From Hyphochytrium catenoides (taxonomy: Eukaryota; Sar; Hyphochytriomycetes; Hyphochytriales; Hyphochytriaceae): a DNA stretch of 29,071 nucleotides. Within the stretch, counting starts at the first letter, position 1; the number at the start of each line of letters is the position of its first letter. The stretch covers positions 1,147 to 30,217 of the forward strand of contig FLMG01004442.1 of NCBI GenBank assembly GCA_900088475.1. The letters run 5' to 3'. Below the pieces are notes generated by a model. The model made no database searches. It had not been told where the DNA came from and worked only from the letters and a program-made list of their open reading frames with translations. Shown here piece after piece: positions 1 through 8,726 of this stretch. Both the position numbers and the translations under genes were made by a program.

Positions 1-1279
1 TCCTCTGTACGTCTGTGGCTTGCAGTCCACCAGTCGTCCAAAGCTTCGGGTGAGCTTGATATCGAACGAGCTCAAGGTTATGGAGAAGCTGACACTCACA
101 AGATCTTTTCTTCTCGATTCCTGCCAGTTTTGCATTCACAATTTGAGAAGCAGTCAGTGGGCTGCTTGCTGGTAGAGTTTAGCGTTGAAAGCGAGGGCCG
201 TCGGCGGAGTGTTTGTTGCTATGCTTCGGACGACGAGGCGCTTAGGTATGTTTACGCTCCTCTTCCGAACCTTTTTTGTGACGAAGGTTAGGTCAGAAGC
301 ACTAATAATAACTCTGACTTTTGCTTTCGTAAGGGCGGTTCTCCTCCATGAGGACTTTCGATGGGACATCCCCTCAAGCTTTGCTGGTTGTGCCCTTAAC
401 ATTAGAACTCTTTATGACGAGGTTGTGCACAAGAAAGTTGCACCAGGGACTGCATTCTGGTGGGTTCTCTTTGCTCCCCCTTCCCCTATCGACACTTTTT
501 TAAAAATGGTCATCGTTTCTTTAACCTATCACCGCAGGTCTGAAGATTGTTTCCTGTACTACTTTGATCAGAGCGATGAAATGAAGGTTCAGAAGGCGTC
601 AGACAAGCTCTCGAATTTTCTTCGAGAGAATCCACAGTATAAACTTCGTCCACTGACACGAGAGCATGCTCTGCTCGTTAATAGTACCTGGAAGTATGGC
701 AGCGAAGAGACGATGGAGAGGACATATCGGCTTATTGATAACTATCCAACCATAGCCTTATACGTCAATGACAAGCCTGTGAGCTGGTGCCTCTTGCAGG
801 ACTACGAGGGCCTTGGGATGACGTACACCATTGAGGAATATAGAAGGTATTTCATCTGGTCTCAGTCACATTGGCATTACGGTACTTTTCCAAGCTGAAG
901 CTGTCTGTGACTCTTTCTGCCCATATTCAGGAAAGGTCTGGGTAAGGTCATCGCTTGGGCGATGGTAAAGGAGCTCACGCGTGAAAACCGTCCTATCTTC
1001 TGCTTCATTGTGACGGACAATAGTGCTAGCTTGAGGATGTATGAAAGTGCGGGCTTTGAAAGGGTCGGCAGGGTAGATTGGTTCGGTTACTACCAAGAGG
1101 CTGAGGAGGAAAGCAGCACGGATATTACTGAGGAAAACGCGAAGAGCGTCACTGATGAACCTGCGGGTACTACTCACTCCGCGGTTGAGGCCTCCCAGAG
1201 CTCCGGCGTGCCTGAGGTGGTTGTTCCAAGTGAGGGCGAAATAGTGTCAGGCAACGGGGAGGAGGAAGAAGAGTCATAA
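1..1279 (+). CDS. GLYAT-like acyl-CoA N-acyltransferase (GNAT fold), 5' partial
   Basis: Likely transfers an acyl group from acyl-CoA to an amino acid such as glycine, or a related amine. Phase-consistent exons are <1..245, 334..459, 538..846 and 931..1279; joined they give 342 residues and a TAA stop. Frame 1 is open from the window edge to 245 without a Met, so the gene either starts upstream or has an exon beginning near 26 (acceptor TTGCAG). The C-terminal half shows the GNAT/FR47 core: 'ALYVNDKPVSWCLLQDYEG', then 'GMTYTIEEYRRKGLGKVIA', whose RRKGLG is the acetyl-CoA pyrophosphate loop, and 'NSASLRMYESAGFERVGRV' followed by DWFGYY, typical of the GLYAT C-terminus. The intron at 847-930 splits the CoA loop, and only splicing restores RRKGLG. 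After the domain comes a tail of about 65 residues rich in E, S and T, which most relatives lack. The acyl and acceptor substrates cannot be read from sequence. The family call is firm; the N-terminal boundary is not. Confidence 0.88.
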
Positions 1280-1321
1280 CAAACGCTATATAATGAGTTA
1301 GGATCTATTTCTCTCTTCTGA

Positions 1322-1764
1322 CGTGTCGCGAAGGTCCTTTGCTTCTGGCTGCAAGAGGTCACTGTTGATTGGGACATCTACGACTCCGGGGTTATCTTGT
1401 TGTCCGCATTCATCCAGAGAAAGGTTGTGATGACGGGGACGACATTAGTGGGTATACAATCTGACCCAGATGGGGATAGCGCCTATCGCAGATTGACTGC
1501 GCAGTGGTATGTCCTCTCATGCTCGACCATTGGACTTCAATGCCGATTTGGTGGATGAGCTTGCCCAGTAGCGGACCTTCCTAGCATCCTTCTTCTCCCT
1601 GCCAGACGTTACTGACACATCCACTTATTATTGAGCTTGTCCTTTCCTCGGCACCAAGTCCGTGGCAGGCTATTGGCAGCCCTGGATCGTGGACTCTGTC
1701 GCGGCAGGAAGAATCTCTATTGATAATAGGAGCAAGCTCATTCTCAGCGTCCATCCTGGCTTCT
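1322..1764 (+). other. Exon-like open frames between two genes, unresolved
   Basis: Two stretches read like coding sequence but do not join cleanly. The first is open at 1322-1557 and contains 'VDWDIYDSGVILLSAF' and 'SDPDGDSAYRRLTAQW', followed by a GTATGT donor-like site at 1507. The second is open at 1585-1764 ('LLTHPLIIELVLSSAP') and ends with TAA at 1765. Joining 1506 to the pyrimidine-backed acceptor at 1605 creates a stop, and other acceptors break the phase. They could be a small gene, upstream exons of the NYN ribonuclease, or chance. No family recognised. Confidence 0.25.
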
Positions 1765-1782
1765 TAACAACCGCTAACGGCC

Positions 1783-3946
1783 ATGATAGGAAGCCAGCAG
1801 GATAGCATGAATAACGGTCCTACAGGTAGTTCCTACTGTAAAGAACATAACGCTGTGTCTTCCTTCTTGTTTGGGCCTTTTCTTTGGCTCCTTTCCCTCT
1901 ATTATTCGTCTCTGGCTGCGATGGTCGCATGGTCAGGCCCACAGCCTCCTCCTCCGCCTTCTTCAACAGCTTGACAAGACAGATCCTGCATGCTTCGGAA
2001 AGGAAGTCCATGGGCGTGGAGGTCCCAAACTCCGTTGTGGAGAACAAGGAATCATCGAAGAGCTAAAGCCAGAGGTCTGCTGGCTGAGGCGCAGAGATCC
2101 TACTCTTGAGGTTAGATCTAGCCCGCTAGCTTCCTGGCAAGGTGCAGACATTAGAATAGACTATGCGGCTTTCTTGGCCACCCACTCCAGAATGGTGGAC
2201 AAGAAGCGTAAGCGTGACGACAGTGGGGATGGCAGAACCCCTGCGGTTGGGACTCTTGCCATCTCCCCTGCAGCGCGGTCCTCCCTGTCAGCTTCAACAA
2301 AAAAAGCCAAGATTGCCTCGTATGCTCCTCCCATCAAATCGTCTCTTGGAAATGTGATTACACCTCCTGTCAAGACGCCAGACTTTATGGTGGTTAAGCT
2401 TGCCAGGCCATCCTCTTCGTGCTACGCTGCCTCCAGCAGTCTCTCAGGCAAGAGTTCGCAGGTTCTGCCCATCAGAAAAGAAGGCCGAACGTCGCTGGGC
2501 AACGTCATCTTGCCTCCAAAGGCTAACAAGTATGATTCTCAGGCTCCTAACTTATATCCATTCTCAGCGTTAATTCAGCGCGACATCTCTCTGCAGCCCT
2601 TTACAAAACGAAGACATGAGGGGATGGCCTGAGGATCGCTTGCAAGAAAACACAGGCTCAGCTTTGGTAGACCTTGTCACAGCCCCAAGGAAGGTGAGGC
2701 TGATTCGCAAAGGCTTAGTAGTCGACAGCTGCCTTTACTAATCGTGGCTGCCGCAACAACAAAGAATAATGCTACTGAAGATATGGAGGATGAGGAAATG
2801 GGAGAGTCCGGAGGCATCCCACAACCCTTAAGTGGCAAATCCAAAGCAACCAAGGATTTAGGCGTGCTGGTACCTCGAATGACATCAACTTTGGCAGGAA
2901 GCACGGCGGGCCTGAAAGGAAGCGAAGGATCCCTTACATCCTTCTTAAGCAGTGGTACCTCCAGGTAGAGAAGCGCGACGCACGAAGAAGATAAATCTGA
3001 CATAGAGACTAATTTAGCGCAATGTGCATTCAATCAATCTCTTGCTCAGCGTGAGTTCGCCACGGGACCAACAAGTACTCATCGTTCTCGATGCGGCTAA
3101 TATTTGCCTGAAGCACTCCTATCCAGTCCAGCTTAACGCCGGAGACGGTGGGCCTCTTTCCCGATCAGTCAAGATCCTTCCTGCCGTTGTTAGCTTCTGG
3201 AAGGGTTTAGGTGCAACGGTTAAGGCGTTCTTGCCAGAAGCCTGGATACATCAGCTCCGTGAAGAGCAAGAAGAAGCAGCAATGATCAAAACACTATCGG
3301 CAGAAGGGGTGTTAGCCGTAACGCCGTCCAAGGTAAGGAAGCTGCTAGCTCAATCACGATGGTTAGAGACACACTCCCCTACTGAGGAGGGACCTTTTTT
3401 GGTAGGAAAACGATGACAACTATATCCTGGCGTACGCTCAGAGCCACGGTGGATACATTGTTAGCAATGATCAGTACCGCGATCATGTGTGGAATGAGGA
3501 AGATCCAGCCAGCAAAGCTGCCCTTCGGCGGTTCCTCTCTGAACGGCGGATATCATTCACCTTTCTTGGCGAAGAGTTTCTCCCTAACCCCCAGATAATG
3601 GCTCAACTGGTACTTCGGAGACAGCGCACCGTCACCAGGTAACCAATGAGAGATTGAACGAGCCAAAGAAGTTACCACCAGAACCGAACAGAACTCTATG
3701 CATGCGAACCTTCTCACGAGGCAGTCACTTTTTACCGCGCACTTCATCATCAGTACTGAGGACTTTAGTTCAAGGAAATGTAAGTGATGGAAGTCCTCCT
3801 TCTAAACGAGGATTCATCTTCTTCATTCCTCTCTTCCCAAGGATAGTAATGTGAGTGTCGACAAAGAGAGATTCGTCAGTTTATTGCAAGCTGCATCCCC
3901 GGATCAGAGCTTAGATGGGCTTCAATTAGGTTCTCCAGGTGCCTGA
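1783..3946 (+). CDS. Zc3h12a/Regnase-like NYN-domain ribonuclease
   Basis: Probable endoribonuclease of the NYN/PIN superfamily, the family that cleaves mRNA stem-loops. Phase-consistent exons are ..2529, 2597..2693, 2765..2964, 3050..3332, 3406..3638, 3692..3779 (or 3725..3779) and 3842..3946 with a TGA stop. The 5' end is uncertain: an ATG exon 1783..1825 joined to 1983 keeps frame and would give about 531 residues; otherwise 2193 is the first Met of the firm part. The catalytic domain starts at 'VLIVLDAANIC' (first Asp of the metal site), continues with 'VLAVTPSK', spliced to 'ENDDNYILAYAQSHGGYIV' (Asp pair) and 'SNDQYRDHVW' (fourth acidic site). This matches the Regnase order D141, D225/D226, D244. 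The N-terminal half is low-complexity, with a KKRKR nuclear-signal-like stretch at 2201-2215 and a doubled SLGNVI motif. I see no CCCH zinc finger in the resolved exons, unlike vertebrate Zc3h12 proteins. It converges on the SLC27 gene with overlapping coding ends. Confidence 0.85.
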
Positions 3947-6681
3947 CTTTATGACACTACTTTGCTCTTCTGTCAACGGCACGTACTGCTGTTTGGCCTT
4001 GTCCAAAACATAAATGGGGTCTCCGTCGGCCTGAGCTAAGTCATAACCCGCCAACTTTAGGGGCCCCTTCTTAATCTTCATGGTGCCTGTGATCTCTATG
4101 TGCTTAAGAAAGCGAACAAAGAGAGGCTGAGCATAGCTTGGTAACTTCCCTTGGAAGTGCTCGTAGAGACCCTTTAAATCTTCTTCCTTGCCATCGAGAA
4201 CGGCCAGCATGCCGGCTCGACCATCGTTGCCTGGAACTAGAACTCCATAAACCGTGCAAATTCTACCTGCCCCGAGCTTGCTCATCACCACCTCTTCAAC
4301 CTCCGCAGTGGATACATTCTCACCACGCCATCGGAAAGTATCTCCAATACTATGACGTAAACCACGTAGCCGTCATAAAGGGAACAGAAGGGAAAGAAAG
4401 ACTTAGTCCGTAGGGCCGGCTCTTTCGCTATTTTATCTGAACGTCACTTACCGATCCTTAAAATAGTAGTATCCGTCCAGGTCCCTGGTAAGAAGATCGC
4501 CAGTGCGGAACCATCTGTCGCCTTTTCTAAACACGTCCCGCAGGATCTTCTTCTCAGTCTCCGACTGGCCGACATACCCTTCGAACTTTCGCAGTGGGTC
4601 CTTGTCATTGATCTTGCCAATTAGCTCGCCAATCTGATATATGTACCAACATTGCGAATCGGCAAAATGTGACCCAAAGATCTTAAAGTTAGAATTGGAG
4701 TTTTGATGGCTAGCGAGGGGCCACCATCATTGACAGTTCCACCTCTAAGGTGCTCACCTCTCCAGGTGGACATCGCATACACAGTCCATTCTTCCGCCGG
4801 ACAACCTCTTCGGCATCAACGTTAAAGTGGACGGCAGCCACAGGATATAAGGACGTCAGTGTCAGTATCTGATAGCCCACAGCCCCAGGCACATTCTGAT
4901 TATTGATTATGTTGGCGTTTCCCTCGGTAGCGCCGTAGAATTCTCCAATTTTCTCGATGCCATATCGTTTCTAGGTGGAGGGGCCACGCATGGCGTCAAA
5001 TTTTCAGTATCATGTGCGCGCGACATGTAAGAGGTCTATCGGTTCAAGTGCCGGTTCACTTCTTTCGGTCACTCACCTGAAAAGCGATCCACGTCTCCTT
5101 CGTCAGCCCATTGCCAACAGCCAAACGCACTTTGTGAGTCCGGTCATAGTCCTTAACTATGGGTTTACGCATAAAGAAGAGGAGATGCTTTTTAGTTGTC
5201 AATGACTTTCCTTCAAAGTCGTGATGCTAGGCTCCTCGCTTGAGTTTAGTACCTGGAACACTGTTAAGATAGCGAACAATCTCTCCAATGTACTGAACAA
5301 CTGTTGCTTTATGCTCAGTGCAGTCCTTAAAGTACTGACTCGCAGAGAACTTCTTCCGTAGTAGTACCGTGCAACCACGGATTACCGCTTGTCCGACACC
5401 AATAATCCCGCCAGATCTGTGAATAGTTGAAGCCGCACCATGACAGTGAGATGAGCAGGAGGCATAATCGATAAACAGCAGCAGCAATAGGATACTAGCT
5501 CTCTCTCTTACGAATGATAAATAGGTAGTGGCGTATAAATAATGTCGTCCTCCTTGATGCCAAGCATCTCAGCTGGCCCGTAGGTCGTAGCGATATACCG
5601 GGTGTGGGTGACTTTAGCAGCCTTAGGAAGCCCTGTGGTGCCGCTGTGGGCAAGCATCGTAAAGGAGGACGGAGAGAGAACACTAAGAGAAGTATAATTA
5701 TTATTAGGTCTGGGGTGGTGGCGGTACCTCGTGTAAATCATGAAAAGCACGTCCGTGAGCTTCAAGATAGGCTGAACAAATTGAGCTGTCTCTGACTCCT
5801 TGGTGGTAAGTTCATCCAAGGCCTCAAATCCTTCTACAGGTGGCCCGAAGCTAAACACTCGATAGTCTTTGAGGCTGTCTTTAATGTCCTGGATGGCTGG
5901 AACCAGGTCACTCCCGGATATGACCCATTTGGCACCGGCCACCTTGATACTAACGCAGAGGGCGGACAGTTAGGCACTAGTAGATGAGGCAACAGTTACC
6001 CGGTTTAGCCATGTACCACCGTATCATACCTGTGGAGAAGAGGTTGGTCTCTCAGTTGATTGTTAACCAAGGCGACGATAACTCCAATCTTGGCGAACGC
6101 CAACCAAGTCTGTACGAATTCTGGTCGCTGCTCCATGACCAGGGCCACAATATCTCCGTGCCTGAGCCCCTGTTAGGCACAGGGACAAGCCGACTTCTTA
6201 GCGTCGTTGGTGTGCCGCAATTTATTGAAAAGAAGAGGTTCCCTCCCCACATTCGAAGCCTTACCTGCTTGAAGGCAAAGTTGGCGAGCTTGTTTGAGCC
6301 CCTTTCAATCTCATTAAAGGTGTAATGTCGACCCTCAAAGATAAACATTGTCTTGTCCTGCATTCTTCTAACAGTATCCTGAAACATGGTGGTCACAGAA
6401 GCTTGCGCCTTCTCATATCCCTTATATCTAATCTGCAACTCGATCACTCGAGCAACAAAGCTGCACGAGAAGCTCGCAGGTTAGCACTTTAGCCGTTCGA
6501 AAGGGTAAGCGCTCATTGGCGTTACGACGAGATAGCCAAATAACTAGCGAACAGACCTGAGATCGCGGGGCAAATTCTTGAGCTGGTAGTACAGCGCGAC
6601 TCTGTTTGTGGCAATGTAGTATGCAAGCGCTAGAAAGCCCGCAACGAGCACGAGAATGCCAATGACGCCACCAAAATCCAT
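3926..6681 (-). CDS. SLC27/FATP-type long/very-long-chain acyl-CoA synthetase
   Basis: Activates long- or very-long-chain fatty acids to acyl-CoA using ATP and aids their uptake; the family acts at ER, peroxisome or plasma membranes. Minus-strand exons in order: 6681-6557, 6460-6265, 6169-6030, 5949-5728, 5643-5512, 5416-5253, 5156-5077, 4970-4758, 4633-4452, 4349-3926. The sum is 1878 bases, exactly 626 codons (625 residues, usual size for the family). Residues ~5-23 form a hydrophobic anchor after the start Met. The AMP-binding loop 'IYTSGTTGLPKAAKVTH' (~224-240) appears only after splicing. The FATP/VLACS signature includes 'GEFYGATEGNANI' (~362). Near the C-terminus are 'RTGDLLTRDLDGYYYFKDR' and 'GDTFRWRGENVST', the adenylate-binding and hinge region, then the lysine-rich 'TGTMKIKKGPLK'. 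All key motifs are intact. Introns are 80-124 bases. The start is set by the anchor and by the lack of upstream frame. Which paralogue (FATP1-6) cannot be told. Confidence 0.97.
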
Positions 6682-6836
6682 CTTGCCAGCGGGCTTCTTT
6701 GACCCTCTACTTCGTCTCCACTGGAGTGTGTGTGGCGGTTATGATGTGGCTGTAATAAGTGGTTCTTCGTAAAATAGGGCTAATAAGGTACTGATATCTG
6801 TTGTCTGAGACACGCGCCTACAAGCAGCCAGCAGGC
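6682..6836. promoter_or_regulatory. Short intergenic gap, possible bidirectional promoter
   Basis: This 155-base gap separates the SLC27 start codon (minus) from a small plus-strand ORF. It must hold the SLC27 5' UTR and core promoter unless there is an upstream non-coding exon. No convincing TATA box is visible. The promoter role is inferred from position only. Confidence 0.3.
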
Positions 6837-6929
6837 ATGATGGTCCTAGGTCACGCAGCACTGGCTTTCTTCAGCAGCGTGGTAGCGTATGCGACGGATA
6901 ACCTGAAGTTGAAGAAAGAAGACGACTAA
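6837..6929 (+). CDS. Small ORF, 30 residues, one hydrophobic segment
   Basis: ATG ATG start and TAA stop. The peptide begins 'MMVLGHAALAFFSSVVAYAT' and ends 'DNLKLKKEDD'. It therefore has one hydrophobic segment of about 17 residues followed by a charged tail, the layout of tiny single-pass membrane proteins such as accessory subunits of ER or mitochondrial complexes. No family recognised. It could also be the last exon of a longer gene or chance. It lies head-to-head with the SLC27 gene. Confidence 0.3.
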   Translation: MMVLGHAALAFFSSVVAYATDNLKLKKEDD

Positions 6930-7488
6930 CAAAATCTGTTCATCGGCCGTGGGCACCGTTCTAGTCTTAGAATGAATCCCCTTCCCCGGCGGTTGGATAA
7001 GCGATATGATAATGTTCAGACGGCCCAGGGGACACCCTTTGCCTGTTATTGCAGACGCTGCAGGAACGGGGCTGCTGCTGCCTTGGAAAGAACCAGACGA
7101 GGCATCAACTCATCGTAAGAGGTGTGATGTGCTGATGTTCTCTTAGGCAAATACGTGCTATTATAGAGTGTAGAGGTTATTTAAACGGGGCATTATTCTT
7201 TTGAGCACACTCGCACTTGGTGTTGAGCTCCAACCATCTGACGAAGAAGACGGAAGAGGGCAGGACTGGTGCGGAAAGGAGGAGGAACGGTAGGAGCCGA
7301 CGTAAGAGAGGAGCGTGGTTGCCATGAGGAGCAATAATGATGTGCCCGTGCAGGCTCATAGCCAGCCGGGTCTCAGAGCTCATTTCATAAGCCTTGGACT
7401 GGTACTATTATTCAAGGCGCGGCGGATGTGTGTGGGTTGTTAACACAGCGTTAAGGTTGGGGTAAGGAGGCTAGGGCTTGCAGGCTGA
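6930..7488. other. No clear gene
   Basis: Nothing here can be defended as a gene. The minus strand is open at 7177-7383 and reads 'MSSETRLAMSLHGHIIIAP' then a Leu/Pro-rich run. An acceptor-like pyrimidine tract (CTTCTTCGTCAG on the minus strand, near 7245) precedes a possible short terminal exon, so a minus-strand gene ending here is possible but not shown. Confidence 0.3.
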
Positions 7489-7822
7489 GGTTACAGGAGA
7501 GAGAAGGGACCACCATCCAGGGAGCTGATGTCCGTTACAGCCTGGCCAGCATACCGCAGCCTGATCCGGCATAAAACTATTGAGGTTCTTGATAACTCAC
7601 TCAAGAGCGCAATTATTCTGGAATCGTTCCGGTTGATCAGTGTAACACCCCAAGACAAGTCAACAAGGAGCTGTCGGGGTAGAGGCAAAGCGAAGAAGGC
7701 GGCAGGACCTGTAAGAGAGCGGAGATGGGCCCTCGGCCTCTCACTGTAACGAGGAGGAGAAAGCTGTACCTGATTTGCCAACGAAGTCCAAAGGGAGGAA
7801 AGTAAGGAAGGCGTACGTATAA
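7489..7822 (+). CDS. Possible small basic protein; strand ambiguous
   Basis: On the plus strand, frame 1 is open from 7489 (Met at 7528, 'MSVTAWPAYRSLIRHKTIEV') to 7710. It ends at a GTAAGA donor and joins in phase, over an unusually short 43-base intron, to an exon at 7754 that ends with the basic tail 'KSKGRKVRKAYV' and TAA. The minus strand of the same DNA is also attractive: pyrimidine-rich acceptors precede 'LPLPRQLLVDLSWGVTLI', whose 'LVDLSW' is loosely like the start of a COMM domain. Only one reading can be right, and neither is recognised with confidence. Confidence 0.3.
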
Positions 7823-8032
7823 GGGTGCTTTGTGAAGAAGGAGAAGAGAAGATAATAGGAGGATTCCGACCTTGTTGATTTTTCTTGTGCTGGTGGTAGT
7901 AAATATGGCCCTTCGTTTTCTTCTAATTTTCTGCCTTATTATAGCGTCTTTGGTGATGGAAGCAGTCTGTTGTACAGCGCTACACTATGTTTGCCTGGTG
8001 GTGAAGACTCGAGAGTACGTGTTCCTCTATAA

Positions 8033-8726
8033 AGCAAAGCATTTGTGTCCTTCTTCCCGCCCGCCCCAAATTCCTCTTCCTCGTCAACCAATATCATCTT
8101 CCTGCCGCCTAATCAGGACGACGAAGTTAATCACGTTCTTCCAACCTTCGCAGTACTTAGTACCTTGTTGCTCCTTTCTAGGTGCCTCAAGGTTGATGCT
8201 CATCATGATGGTGACCTCTTCTCCCACCATCCCCAGCTAGTCTTTCGTCATCAACAAGCGGTTGTTTGTCCCTTGCTACATCGTCTTCTACTCCGGAGTA
8301 TTATAATAGCCACGGGATTTTCGACGATTTTATGAGCTATGTAGAAACTTCTGGTAGGTTTATTACTACGTCATTGATGCTACCACTATGCTGCTCATTC
8401 TTGCTGGTAACGTTTCGGGGAGAACCAAGAAATCTCGTTCTTGAGACTGTTAGCGGACCGACCAAAGTCCGCTGCCCCTGCCGCCTGTGCCGCCTCGAGA
8501 CCGCCTTCACTTTAGACATAGCTGCCAGATTTGGTAATTTGTGGCGATGTTCATCATGCCGCCGAATCCAGCAGGAGCAACAACCGGATGGTACCAAAGA
8601 TCTTCAGCTCTCTCGTGCGCGAACAAATGCTGGCTTATAGTTTCGTTGTTCTTGGGCATTGTGCGGTGGGTTAGATGGTGGTGTGTTGGTCTTCGTAACA
8701 GTCTCAGAAAATCTCAGTATCGCTGA
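8033..8726 (+). CDS. Candidate three-exon gene with zinc-ribbon-like Cys pairs, 5' unresolved
   Basis: Phase-consistent exons: 8033?..8159, 8237..8353, 8423..8590 and 8641..8726 with a TGA stop; introns of 77, 69 and 50 bases. The product starts with a Pro/Ser-rich linker ('PPAPNSSSSSTNIIF'), has an acidic patch ('NQDDEV'), a Ser/Thr stretch, then 'YYNSHGIFDDFMSYVETS'. Next comes a possible zinc-binding unit, 'KVRCPCRLCR' and, about 20 residues on, 'LWRCSSCRR': a CxCxxC plus CxxC arrangement like a zinc ribbon. The end is hydrophobic and aromatic ('SLFLGIVRWVRWWCVG') with a basic tail. No start Met is found in the first open stretch, so an upstream exon is needed. No family recognised. The DNA is pyrimidine-rich, which could favour false open frames; the agreement of three splice phases is the main support. 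Confidence 0.42.

Noticed and set aside
185-898. Single-exon reading of the acyltransferase region starting at 185
   Set aside because: It runs through three introns; splicing is needed to form the RRKGLG CoA loop and to link to the upstream open frame.
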